Assembly (NCBI GenBank): GCA_003242735.1
Contig: QGVH01000019.1
Coordinates: 17,236-81,235 of the forward strand
DNA length: 64,000 nucleotides
Direction of reading: 5' to 3'
From: a bacterium
Lineage (GTDB): Bacteria; Gemmatimonadota; Gemmatimonadetes; Longimicrobiales; RSA9
This document shows, in pieces, positions 16,910 to 25,442 of this stretch (within the stretch, counting starts at the first letter, position 1; the number at the start of each line of letters is the position of its first letter). The notes beneath the pieces are model-generated. The model saw nothing but the letters and a program-made list of their open reading frames with translations. It searched no databases and was not told where the DNA came from. The translations under genes were made by a program, and so were the position numbers.

Positions 16910-17923
16910 ATGAGGACGAGTGGTCGGCGGCGCGTGCTGACGGGAGACAGGCCCACGGGGCGGCTGCACCTGGGTCACTGGGTCGGGAGTCTCCAGAACC
17001 GTGTGCGCCTCCAGGACGAGTACGATTGCGCCATCATCATCGCGGACCTCCACACGCTGACGACGCGGCCGCAACGCGAAGCGCTGGCGGAGATGCCGGA
17101 GAACATCCGGCAGATGGTGCTGGACTACCTGGCGGTGGGCATCGATCCGGAGAAGTGCACGATCTTCGTGCAATCCGCGGTGCCGGAGATCGCCGAGCTG
17201 CACCTCCTGCTCGGGATGCTGGTGTCGCTCCCGCGTCTGGAACGGATCCCGACGATCCGGGAGATGGCGCAGGCCGCGCACCTGGACGTGCTGCCGTTCG
17301 GGTTGGTGGGCTATCCGGTGCTCCAGGCGGCGGACATCCTGATCGCGCGTGGCGAGATCGTGCCCGTCGGGCGTGACAACCTGCCGCACGTGGAGGTGGC
17401 GCGGGAGCTGGCGCGGCGGTTCAACCACATGTACGACGAGGTCTTCCCGGAACCCGAGCCGCTGCTCAGCGAGACGCCCGTGCTGCCGGGCATCTACGGC
17501 CAGCAGAAGATGTCCAAGTCGCTGGGCAATGCGATCCTGCTCTCGGACACACCCGAGGTGGTCTCCGCGCGGGTCATGCAGATGTACACGGACCCTGCGC
17601 GTGTGCGTGCGGACGTCCCGGGACGCGTGGAGGGGAACCCCGTCTTCATCTACCACGACCTCTTCAACCCGGACCGTGCGGAGGTCGAGGACCTGAAGGA
17701 GCGCTACCGGCAGGGCCGGGTGGGCGACGTGGAGGTGAAGCGGAAGCTGGCGCGCGCGTTGAACGCGTTCCTGGACCCGATCCGCGAGCGGCGCGCCGCA
17801 TTGGAGCGCGATCCCACGCTGGTGGAGGACGTGCTGCACGCGGGCAACCGCGCGATGCGGGCGATCGCGGCCGAGACGATGGAGCGCGTGCGTGCGGCGA
17901 TGGGCATCACGTACTTCCGCTGA
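16910..17923 (+). CDS. trpS: Tryptophanyl-tRNA synthetase
   Basis: Class I aminoacyl-tRNA synthetase charging tRNA-Trp in the cytosol; 337 aa, normal length. The HIGH motif is H20-L-G-H23 in GRLHLGHWVGSL and the KMSKS motif is K200-M-S-K-S204 in GQQKMSKSLGN. ADLHTLTT and PVLQAADIL are further family signatures. The start is preceded by GAGGGA but with little spacing. It follows the NADH dehydrogenase by 32 bases and may share its transcript. A GC-rich hairpin lies just after the stop. Confidence 0.97.
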   Translation: MRTSGRRRVLTGDRPTGRLHLGHWVGSLQNRVRLQDEYDCAIIIADLHTLTTRPQREALAEMPENIRQMVLDYLAVGIDPEKCTIFVQSAVPEIAELHLLLGMLVSLPRLERIPTIREMAQAAHLDVLPFGLVGYPVLQAADILIARGEIVPVGRDNLPHVEVARELARRFNHMYDEVFPEPEPLLSETPVLPGIYGQQKMSKSLGNAILLSDTPEVVSARVMQMYTDPARVRADVPGRVEGNPVFIYHDLFNPDRAEVEDLKERYRQGRVGDVEVKRKLARALNAFLDPIRERRAALERDPTLVEDVLHAGNRAMRAIAAETMERVRAAMGITYFR

Positions 17924-17943
17924 GCGTTGCGGGAGGGGCGGGC

Positions 17944-17967
17944 GACGCGGCCGTGCGCGGTCGCGTC
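17944..17967 (+). terminator. Hairpin after trpS
   Basis: GACGCGGCCG (17944-17953) pairs with CGGTCGCGTC (17958-17967) with one G-U pair and a TGCG loop. No T run follows, so termination efficiency is doubtful. Confidence 0.45.
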
Positions 17968-18088
17968 CCAGCACGCTTCTTGCGACCCCGCCAGACCGCT
18001 TCGACTGCGCCGGCGCGTCGCCCGCACAGGAGGTGCGCCGGCCGCGTCTTCTCCAGCCCCAACACATCCAACCGAGGGGAGGCATCGC

Positions 18089-18691
18089 ATGGCACGGGGC
18101 GACTGGCTTTCGCGTTCTCCGCGCAGGAGCGAGTCCCGGTGGGAGCGGTGGTCCGGGCGCGAGCGGAGCCGGGAGCGCGAGGACGTGGAGCGTGGCTACG
18201 GCGCGCGGTACGGCGAGGGGTGGGCGCCGGAGGGGGCCGGCCTCGAGTCGGAGCGCGCCCGGCGGGCGCGCGAGCGCTGGGGTGCGGACTGGTGGGGCGA
18301 GGGTGGTTACGGCGGCTACGAGGGCGGCTATGGTCCGGGTATGCCGATGCGTCGTCGCGGCGAGCCGTACCGGCGCCCGTGGTATGACCGCGAGGAAGAG
18401 ACCTACGGCTCGCCCTACTACGACCGGCTCCCGTTCCGCAGCCGCCGGCGCTACGAAGGCGGCGAGTACGGCTGGGAGGGGGAGCGCCGGTATTTCCGGC
18501 CGTACGATCGGGAGTTCCAGGCGGGGTACGGCGAGCCCTACCGTGGACGTGTGCCGGGGTACACGGGCGAGTACGGCTGGGCCGGCCGGCCGGGTTACCG
18601 CCCGTATCGCGAGTGGCGCTCCACCGTGCGGCGTGGCGCGGGTGAGCGGTGGCGCGGAGCGGGGCCCTACGGCCACGAGTACGGGTGGTAG
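18089..18691 (+). CDS. Arg/Gly/Tyr-rich low-complexity protein
   Basis: A 200-aa protein of unknown function made almost entirely of Arg, Gly, Tyr, Glu, Trp and Ser. Short repeats such as EGGYGGYEGGYGPG and RRYEGGEYGWEGERRYF run through it. There is no signal peptide or membrane segment. The composition resembles intrinsically disordered, RGG/YG-type proteins that bind RNA or phase-separate, but no domain supports that. GAGGGGAGG upstream of the ATG is a strong ribosome binding site, and frame use is consistent across the length, supporting a real gene. It stands alone between trpS and an SdpI-like gene. Confidence 0.75.
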   Translation: MARGDWLSRSPRRSESRWERWSGRERSREREDVERGYGARYGEGWAPEGAGLESERARRARERWGADWWGEGGYGGYEGGYGPGMPMRRRGEPYRRPWYDREEETYGSPYYDRLPFRSRRRYEGGEYGWEGERRYFRPYDREFQAGYGEPYRGRVPGYTGEYGWAGRPGYRPYREWRSTVRRGAGERWRGAGPYGHEYGW

Positions 18692-18701
18692 GGCGAGACG
18701 G

Positions 18702-18730
18702 TTGACGCTGGCAGGGGCATGGCCGATCTT
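18702..18730 (+). promoter_or_regulatory. Weak promoter candidate
   Basis: TTGACG (18702-18707), a 17-base spacer and GATCTT (18725-18730). The -35 box is good and the -10 box poor. It would serve the SdpI-like gene at 18813. Confidence 0.25.
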
Positions 18731-18812
18731 GGCGCGCGAGGGGCGCAACGCATGCCGCCGCGCATCGCCCTGGAGGAGAGCGACGGCGTTCCTTCCCCGC
18801 CAGTGACACGAG

Positions 18813-19460
18813 ATGAGCAAGCCGTGGCTGGGGCCGGTGCTGTTGGCCGCGATGGCGGTCTTCGCGCTGGCCGTGTACCCATCGCTGCCCGAGCAGGTGC
18901 CGACGCACTGGGGGCTGAGCGGCGAGGCCGATGACTGGATGCCGAAGTGGCCCGGCGCGTTCCTGCCGGTGTTCCTCGGCGCGGGGGTCTGGGTCCTGTT
19001 GCTGGTCTTACGGCGGATCGACCCCCGCCGGGTGCACTACGAGTCGTTCCGCGACACGTTCTGGCTGCTGCTGAACGTGCTGATCGCGTTCTTCGCCCTG
19101 ATCCAGGTGGTGTCGCTGGGAACCGCGCTGGGATGGCCGATCGACGCGAGCCGTGTGATCCTGCTGGCGGTCGGCCTGTTGTTCGTCGCGTTCGGGAGCT
19201 ACCTGCCGCGGGTGCGGTCGAACTGGTGGATCGGGATCCGCACGCCGTGGACGCTGGAGAGCGAGCGTGTGTGGCGGGAGACGCACCGGCTCGCGGGCGC
19301 GACCTTCACGCTCGGCGGGCTCGTGACGTTGGCTGCGGCGCTGCTGCCGCCGGACCTCCGCCCCTGGGTCGCAACGGCCGGGTTGATCCTGGCGGCCTTC
19401 GTCCCTGCGGTCTACTCGTACCTGGTGTATCGCCGGGAGCGGCGGGAGCGGCACGCCTGA
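18813..19460 (+). CDS. SdpI/DUF1648-type membrane protein
   Basis: A 215-aa integral membrane protein with about six transmembrane segments. The first part has the DUF1648 signature YPSLPEQVPTHWGLSGEADDW. The later YLPRVRSNWWIGIRTPWTLE is the SdpI-family signature. In Bacillus, SdpI gives immunity to the SdpC toxin and controls the repressor SdpR; most homologues elsewhere are of unknown function. No sdpC or sdpR is nearby, so immunity is not implied. No clear ribosome binding site is seen before the ATG. The next gene follows after 54 bases. Confidence 0.85.
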   Translation: MSKPWLGPVLLAAMAVFALAVYPSLPEQVPTHWGLSGEADDWMPKWPGAFLPVFLGAGVWVLLLVLRRIDPRRVHYESFRDTFWLLLNVLIAFFALIQVVSLGTALGWPIDASRVILLAVGLLFVAFGSYLPRVRSNWWIGIRTPWTLESERVWRETHRLAGATFTLGGLVTLAAALLPPDLRPWVATAGLILAAFVPAVYSYLVYRRERRERHA

Positions 19461-19514
19461 GCGATCCGGCGCGTCGAGGCCTGCGCCCGCGAGCCAGGTG
19501 GATCCGGAGAGAGG

Positions 19515-22085
19515 ATGCACGGACGCAATGGCGCTGGCGGAGACGAGCAGAGCACAGTGGACGCGAAGGACAGCGCTGTAGCGGTTGCGGCGGTGGACCG
19601 TCCGCGCAACCTGCTCGCCGGCGATCTGGCGGCGGGCGGCGCGGCCGAGGACGAGGCGCCCCGCTGGAGGCGCAAGGCCTGGGATCGAGTGAGCGGGCTC
19701 GTCCTGACCGCCGTCGTCGTGCTGACGCTGGGCGCACTGAGTGCTGCGGGGATCGCGGTCCCGGCGTCGCCCTTCCTCCTCTTCGCCGTCGCTTACGCAT
19801 CGTTCGCGGGCGGCCTGTTCTACGGGCTGGCCAGCGCGGCCGCTGCGATCGCGTACATCGCCTTCTCGCCCGCCGCGCTGGGGACGGAGCGCGACTTCCC
19901 GGAGCAGAACGACCACCTGCTGGTTGCGCTGCTCATCGTGGCGCCGGGGATGGCGTTCCTCGTGGACCGCATGCGGCGGGAGCTGGACGGGCTGCTCGCG
20001 CGGGAGCGGAGCGCCCGCGCGGCGGCGGAGGCCGCCGAGGGTCGGCTGCGCGGGTTCATCGCCTCGGTGAACGACGTGGTCTTCACGCTGGACACGGCGC
20101 ACCGTTTCACGACGGTGCTGGGCCGGGGGCCATCGCCGTTCAATGTGCGCCCGGAGGAACTGAGCGGCCGCTGTCTCCGCGAGGTGCTGGGTGAGGAGGG
20201 GGCGCGTGCCCACGAGGCGGCGGTGGAGCAAGCGCTGCGGGGCGTGCCGGCATCGTACGAACACGCGTGGCAGGCGCCGGACGGCGTGCGCTACTTCCAC
20301 ACGACCGTCGCGCCGATCCACGGCAGCGGCGGCACCGTCATCGGCGTGGCCGGGGTGACGCGGGACATCACCGCACGGATCCGCGCGGAGGAGGAGCTGC
20401 GCAGGAGCGAGGCGCGTTACCGGCTGCTGGCCGAGAACGCGACGGACATGATCTCGCGGCACGACCCCGACGGCGTCTTCCTGTACGCGTCTCCCGCGTG
20501 CCGTGCGTTGCTGGGCTACGAGCCCGAAGAGCTGCGGGGTGTGCGGCTGACCGAGCTGTGTCACCCGCGGGACGTGGCCCGGCTGACCCGTGCGCGGGAT
20601 GCGCTGTTGTCGGCGGCGGAGAGCGGCGGGATGACGTTCCGGCTGCGGCGCAAGGACGGCGAGTACGTGTGGGTCGAGACGATGGCGCGCCTCGTCCGCG
20701 ATGAGGAGTCGGGGGCTGAGCCGGAGTTCCTCGCGATCACGCGCGACATCACGGCGCGGCGCCAGGCGGAAGCGAACGCGCGGCGGCTGATCCGGGCGCG
20801 CGCGGCGCGGGCGGCGGCGGAGGCGGCGGCGAGGCGGTCGGCGTTCCTGGCGGATGCGAGCCGGCAGCTCTACTCGTCGCTGGACATGGAGACGACGCTG
20901 CGGATCCTGGTGGAGCTCGTGGTGCCGCGGCTGGCCGACTGGGCGGTGGTCTACGTGGCGGATGGCGCGGGCGAGGTGCAGCGGGTGGGCACGGCGCACA
21001 GGGATCCCGAGGCCCGGGCGCTGCTGGAGCGCCTGCGGCAGAAGCCGCTGCCCCGCAATCCGCCGCACCCGGTGCTGCGGGTGCTGGAGACCGGCGCGGC
21101 GGAGTTCGTGGCGGACGTGAAGCCCGAGTTCCTCGAGGCGGCGGCGTCCGACGCGGAGCATGCCGAGATCCTGCGGGCGCTGGGCTGCCGTTCGTTCATG
21201 GCCGTCCCGCTCTCCGTCGGCAGCCGCACGCTGGGGGTCCTGTCGCTCAACCGGTGCCCGGGGGCGGAGCCGTTCGACCCTGCGGACCTCGCCCTCGCGC
21301 AGGATCTCGCCCGCTACGCCGCCGTGGCGGTGGAGCACGCCGGGCTGTACCTGGAAGCGCAGCAGGCCAATCAGGCGAAGAGCGATTTCCTGGCCGTGAT
21401 GAGCCATGAGCTGCGGACGCCGCTGAACGCCGTCACGGGCTATGCGGACCTGCTGCTCATGGGGCTGCCGGACCCGCTGGGGCCGCAGGCGCGGATGTAC
21501 GTCGAACGCATCCGCACCGCGGCGTGGCACCTGTTCCAGCTCATCGAGGAGATCCTGACGTTCGCGCGGCTGGAGGCGGCGCGGGAGGTGGTCACGCCGG
21601 AGCGCATCGAGCTGGCCGGCTTCCTGCGCGAGTGCGCGACGCTCATCGAGCCGGTCGCGCGGGAGAAGGGGCTGGACTTCCGCCTGGAGCTGGCGGTGGA
21701 CGACGTCGTCCTCCGGACGGATTCCCGCAAGCTGCGGCAGATCCTCCTGAACCTGCTGTCCAACGCGGTGAAGTTCACGGACCGCGGGTCGGTGGTCCTG
21801 CGGGCGGAGCTGGAGGCGAATGCGCCGGTGTTCCGGATCAGCGACACGGGGGTGGGGATCGCGCCGGAGCACGTGGCGATGATCTTCGAGCCGTTCTGGC
21901 AGGCGGAGCAGCCCACCACGCGGCGGGCGGGCGGGGCCGGACTGGGGCTCGCCGTGGCGCGGCGCCTGGGGCGGATGCTGGGCGGCGACGTGGAGGTGGA
22001 GAGCGAGCCGGGCCGGGGGACGACGTTCACCGTGCGTCTGCCGGCGAGCGTGGTGGTGGGGCCGGAGGAGGCGCCGCGGGGTTGA
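19515..22085 (+). CDS. Membrane PAS-PAS-GAF sensor histidine kinase
   Basis: An 856-aa inner-membrane histidine kinase. After a charged N terminus (about 55 aa) there are about three to four membrane helices up to residue 160, then a short coiled coil. Two PAS domains follow (about 170-290 and 295-420, each ending with [10 protein letters not shown] or [10 protein letters not shown]), a GAF domain (about 450-610), DHp with His631 in [20 protein letters not shown], and an ATPase domain with [23 protein letters not shown] and [12 protein letters not shown]. There is no receiver domain. The partner regulator is not adjacent. GGAGAGAGG precedes the ATG. Confidence 0.93.
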   Translation: MHGRNGAGGDEQSTVDAKDSAVAVAAVDRPRNLLAGDLAAGGAAEDEAPRWRRKAWDRVSGLVLTAVVVLTLGALSAAGIAVPASPFLLFAVAYASFAGGLFYGLASAAAAIAYIAFSPAALGTERDFPEQNDHLLVALLIVAPGMAFLVDRMRRELDGLLARERSARAAAEAAEGRLRGFIASVNDVVFTLDTAHRFTTVLGRGPSPFNVRPEELSGRCLREVLGEEGARAHEAAVEQALRGVPASYEHAWQAPDGVRYFHTTVAPIHGSGGTVIGVAGVTRDITARIRAEEELRRSEARYRLLAENATDMISRHDPDGVFLYASPACRALLGYEPEELRGVRLTELCHPRDVARLTRARDALLSAAESGGMTFRLRRKDGEYVWVETMARLVRDEESGAEPEFLAITRDITARRQAEANARRLIRARAARAAAEAAARRSAFLADASRQLYSSLDMETTLRILVELVVPRLADWAVVYVADGAGEVQRVGTAHRDPEARALLERLRQKPLPRNPPHPVLRVLETGAAEFVADVKPEFLEAAASDAEHAEILRALGCRSFMAVPLSVGSRTLGVLSLNRCPGAEPFDPADLALAQDLARYAAVAVEHAGLYLEAQQANQAKSDFLAVMSHELRTPLNAVTGYADLLLMGLPDPLGPQARMYVERIRTAAWHLFQLIEEILTFARLEAAREVVTPERIELAGFLRECATLIEPVAREKGLDFRLELAVDDVVLRTDSRKLRQILLNLLSNAVKFTDRGSVVLRAELEANAPVFRISDTGVGIAPEHVAMIFEPFWQAEQPTTRRAGGAGLGLAVARRLGRMLGGDVEVESEPGRGTTFTVRLPASVVVGPEEAPRG

Positions 22086-22093
22086 GGCGCCGA

Positions 22094-23756
22094 TCAGGCG
22101 GAGGCGCGCAACGCGGCGCCGAGAGCGCGGCGGTAGCGAGCCGCGCGGCGTTGGAAGCGGAGCCGGTCCCCACCTTCCGCCTCGCCCATGGACGGCAGCG
22201 CGTCTGCGAGTCGCCACGCGGCGTAGGGCGCCAGGTAGGCGGTGAGCGCCACCACGGCCTCGCGCGGGCCTTCGCGGGTCTCGGTCGCGTGGTGTGCGGC
22301 CAGCTCCGCCGCCGCGGCCGCGTCCAGCCCGAGCTCGACGACGGCGCCGGCCAGGTCCCACGCAGGGTCTGTCGGGCCGGGAAGCCGTAGACCGTCGCCG
22401 TGGTCCGGCGCATCCACTTTCGGGTGGCCGTGTGCGCCTGCGATCCACTCGTGCAGGTCGAGGCGCGCGTCCGGGATGACCGCCTCCCGCTCCGGGAGCC
22501 GCTCCAGCCGGCGGACCGCGGCGGCGAGGCCGGCGTCGTGACCTGCCAGCGCCTCCCGGGCGTTGACCTCGAGCATCACGAGCGTCGGCGCGGTCTGCGC
22601 TGCCGTACCGGTCGGTCCGTAGCGCGCGGGTCCGGCCGGCAATGTACGTGGCGACGGCGCGCAGGAATGCGCAGTCTCGCACGGCTCCCGGCCCGGCAGG
22701 CCGGCCCTCGACCCAGGGCAGGGCCAGGAAGCCGTCGGCGCTGCCCCGTGGCGGCGGGCCGAGACCGGCGTCGGCCAGCCGCCCGGCCCGCTCGGCCACC
22801 GCGTCGCCCCACGCACCGAGGCCCGCATAGCGGAGGAGGCAGCGACGGCCGTTGCCGTCGCGGCACAGGTACTTGCGCCGCTCGTGGACCACGCAGGCGG
22901 GGAGTCCGGCGGCGCCGGGGATGCAGGCCCTCCACGCGCCGGCCGAGAGGTCCTGGATCTGGGCGAGGGCCAGGCGACTGGCGGCGCGGGCGATGCGGGC
23001 GTCATCCGGCGGTGGGGCGAAGGTGCGGGCCGCCGCGAACCAGGCCCGCCGGGACTCCGGCGCGAGGGGCATCCCGTGTGTCCGGCTCGGGAGGATGACC
23101 AGCCGCTGGGCACCCAGGGAGGCCAACCAGTCCGCCACGGCGGCCAGCGCCTCGCCCGTGGCGCCGGGGCCCTCGTCCACCACCACCGCATCGCCGCCCG
23201 CCGCGAGCCGGGCGCGGCAGTGTGCGGCCGGTGCGGCCGTGGCGATGATGCGTCGGCTGCCGGGACCACCGCGGGGCCGGATCGCGACGCCCGCCGGCGC
23301 GTGCAGCGCGGCGGCGACGGCGGCGGAGAGGCTGGTGCCGATGCTCCGCACGCCGATGACGAGGGCGTGGCGGGCCCGGGCGCGGCCCGCCTCCCGGGCG
23401 TACGCGGCGGCCGCAGCGGCGTAGCCGGCGGGATCCACCGGGTAATGCACGTAGCCCTCCGGCGGCCGGACGGGGATCACGGCGGGCAGCGGCCCGGCCT
23501 CCAGGAGGGCCAGCGCCGCGCGGGCGGCGGCGAGGCAGGGCGCCGGGCTCTCGCCCCTGTGCGCCGCGACGAAGGCGTGGCCGGCAGCGAGCGCCAGGCG
23601 GCGCAGCCCCTGCTCGAGGGGACCCCGGTCGTCCCGGTTCGGGCTGGCCGCGTCCAGCACGCCCTGCTCGAGCTCGCCGGCTTCGACCAGGAGCGCCGTC
23701 ACCGCCGCCGCGGTCCACGAGCCTTCGGAGCCGCGCCCAGGACCCGGATCGGGCAA
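22094..23756 (-). pseudogene. PRTase-like/kinase-like protein, frameshifted
   Basis: Two minus-strand frames together encode one protein. The first, from a TTG at 23756, has a phosphoribosyltransferase-like part (LVIGVRSIGTSLSAAV, then AVVVDEGPGATGEALAAVAD). The next part resembles a small-molecule kinase (KYLCRDGNGRRCLLRYAGLG). The match continues in another frame from about 22640-22590 to 22094, with LVMLEVNAREALAG and a kinase-like tail (KVDAPDHGDGL, then PGPTDPAWDLAGAVVELGLD). A single-base indel near 22600-22640 joins the two. Without it the product would be about 550 aa. It may be a true pseudogene or an assembly error. It is divergent from the ECF sigma gene. Confidence 0.7.
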
Positions 23757-23832
23757 TGGGTGTACCGTCGGAGCAGTGACGGCCCCGGTGCCGGCCCGCG
23801 CAGCGCGACGGTCCGGTGCGCCGGCGCCGTGG

Positions 23833-23859
23833 TGTCACAACCGCCGGGACCGGCGCGTT
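23833..23859 (+). promoter_or_regulatory. ECF-sigma-type promoter
   Basis: TGTCACA (23833-23839), a 16-base spacer and CGTT (23856-23859). This resembles the TGTCACA-N16-CGTC form recognised by some ECF sigma groups (for example ECF41) and lies 30 bases before the sigma gene, suggesting autoregulation. Confidence 0.55.
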
Positions 23860-23889
23860 GTTAGGTGGACGATCCGCAACCGGAGCCAC

Positions 23890-24387
23890 GTGGACCACGA
23901 TGCACTGTTCCACCGCCTCCACCCGGCACTCTACCGGTACCTCTACCGTTTGACCGGGGACGCGGACACGGCGGATGACATTGCGCAGGAGGCGTTCGTC
24001 CGGCTCCTGCGGCAATCCCTGCCGGAAGACGAAGTCCGGCCGTGGCTGTTCACGGTGGCGACGAACCTCGTGCGGGATGGGGTGAGGAAGGCGGGCCGGC
24101 GGCAACGGCTGCTGGCGGCCGAGAACTTCGTACCGGCCACCGTCCCGGGGCCCGACGAGGAAACGGATCGAGCGGAGCGGGTGGAAGCGGTCCGGAGGGC
24201 TTTGGCACGGATCCCGCTACGGGACCGTCAACTCCTGCTCATGCGGGAGGAAGGATTCACGTACGAGGAGATGGCGCGTGCGGCCGGTGTGGCGCCCGGG
24301 TCGGTGGGGACGCTGCTGGGACGCGCGCTGAAGCGGTTCATGCAGGTGTACCAGGCGCAAGAGGGCACGGATGGACCACGCAGGTGA
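23890..24387 (+). CDS. ECF RNA polymerase sigma factor
   Basis: A 165-aa group 4 (ECF) sigma factor. Region 2 (residues about 5-70) contains YRYLYRLTGDADTADDIAQE and WLFTVATNLVRDGVRK. Region 4 (about 105-155) contains LLLMREEGFTYEEMARAAGV and GTLLGRALKR. It directs polymerase to a small regulon, presumably released by a signal through the adjoining anti-sigma factor. The GTG start is chosen since GGAG lies 5 bases upstream and it fits the family N terminus. The 3' end overlaps the anti-sigma gene by 17 bases, so the two are translationally coupled. Confidence 0.93.
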   Translation: MDHDALFHRLHPALYRYLYRLTGDADTADDIAQEAFVRLLRQSLPEDEVRPWLFTVATNLVRDGVRKAGRRQRLLAAENFVPATVPGPDEETDRAERVEAVRRALARIPLRDRQLLLMREEGFTYEEMARAAGVAPGSVGTLLGRALKRFMQVYQAQEGTDGPRR

Positions 24388-25132
24388 GGGCCAGCTCCTG
24401 GCCTATCTGGACGGTGAGCTGAGCGCCGCGGAGCGCGCGGCGGTCAGCGCCCATCTCGCTGCCTGCACGGCGTGCGCCGAGGAACTGAGCGTGCTGGAGG
24501 AGGCGAGCAGGCAGTTCGCGGCCTCGCTGCGCCTGCTGGATTCCGTCGCCCCTGCTCCGACGCCGGTGGAGGCGGTGCTCGCGCGGGCGAAGGCGGAGCG
24601 GGTTGCGGCGGTGCGCCGGACGCTTCTCCGGGCGGCCGGCATCGTTCTCTTCCTGGCGGCCGGCGGCGCTGCGGCGATGCCGGGTTCGCCGGTGCGCCAG
24701 TGGGTGCAGGCGGCGTGGGAGCGACGCGCGGAGCTGTTCGGCGGAGAGCGCCAGGGGCAGGCGCCGCCTGCCGTGGCCCCGGAGCCGGCCGGCGTCGATG
24801 CGACCCCTGTGGACGGCCGGATCCACATCTCGCTGGTGGACCTGCCGGAGGGGGCGGAAGTGCGGATCCGGCTGGTGGACAGCCCGGTGGCGTGGGTCGA
24901 GGTGCCCACCGGCGGCGACCGACCCGTGCGGTTCGTGAGGGGGGCCGGCCGGGTGGAGGTCTCCGGTGGCGGCGCCGGCGTGGTCCGCGTGGACTTGCCC
25001 CGCGGTGTGGCCGACGCACGGGTGGAGGTGGACGGAGAGCTGCGGGTGTTCAAGGACGGTGACACACTCCGGTTCGCCGGCTCCGGCGAGGGCGTGGGGG
25101 GCGGAGAGGCGACGCTCCGGATCGCCCGCTGA
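24371..25132 (+). CDS. Zinc-binding anti-sigma factor (zf-HC2), membrane-anchored
   Basis: A 253-aa transmembrane anti-sigma factor. The N-terminal zinc anti-sigma domain has His28-x3-Cys32-x2-Cys35 within HLAACTACAEEL. A single membrane helix follows at about residues 80-98 (LLRAAGIVLFLAAGGAAA). The C-terminal extracytoplasmic part (about 100-253) is beta-rich, with repeating Val/Gly patterns (VRFVRGAGRVEVSGGGAG), and is probably the sensor. It overlaps the sigma gene, the classic pairing. The last codons lie in a tandem duplication at 25109-25153. Confidence 0.92.
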   Translation: MDHAGEGQLLAYLDGELSAAERAAVSAHLAACTACAEELSVLEEASRQFAASLRLLDSVAPAPTPVEAVLARAKAERVAAVRRTLLRAAGIVLFLAAGGAAAMPGSPVRQWVQAAWERRAELFGGERQGQAPPAVAPEPAGVDATPVDGRIHISLVDLPEGAEVRIRLVDSPVAWVEVPTGGDRPVRFVRGAGRVEVSGGGAGVVRVDLPRGVADARVEVDGELRVFKDGDTLRFAGSGEGVGGGEATLRIAR

Positions 25133-25153
25133 GCGACGCTCCGGATCGCCCGC
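25109..25153 (+). repeat. Tandem 21-base repeat across a stop codon
   Basis: Identical 21-base copies at 25109-25129 and 25133-25153 (period 24) flank the TGA of the anti-sigma gene. The codons TLRIAR occur in both; only the first copy is translated. Confidence 0.85.
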
Positions 25154-25442
25154 CGAGCGGGGACGGGTGGACCGCGGAGCGCGGGTGGGGCCGCCGGCCG
25201 GCAGGTCGGCGGCCTTCGCGCTGCTGACGGGCCGGACTTCGGAGTGACCGCGGAGCGCGGATCAGGGGTCGGCGGAGCGCTTCAGCTCAGGGCGGTCGGG
25301 ATCGCGGAGGCGGCGCCGCGCGCGGTGGACCGGGTCGTGACGCGCGCGGCGGGATGGATTATAATGTACGGTCACACTGGCAACGCCCGGCTCCTGATCG
25401 AACGGCCGAACCGCTCGCGCTGCCGGGCCAGGTCGCGACCCG
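25133..25442 (+). other. 310-base intergenic region
   Basis: Holds the second copy of the 24-base tandem duplication, a direct repeat GACCGCGGAGCGCGG (25170-25184 and 25246-25260), and the promoter at 25337-25365. No convincing coding sequence is seen. Confidence 0.6.
25337..25365 (+). promoter_or_regulatory. Promoter for TonB-dependent receptor gene
   Basis: GTGACG (25337-25342), a 17-base spacer and a perfect TATAAT (25360-25365), rare in this GC-rich DNA. The leader to 25443 would be about 70 bases. Confidence 0.6.

Noticed and set aside
18813..19460. Toxin-immunity (Sdp) system
   Set aside because: Only the SdpI-like membrane protein is present; there is no sdpC-like toxin or ArsR-type sdpR beside it.
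19008..23756. Very long minus-strand frame (over 1500 codons)
   Set aside because: Only its first part (down to about 22600) looks like a protein. The rest is antisense to the sensor kinase and SdpI-like genes, is Arg/Pro/His-rich, and arises from GC-rich codon bias.
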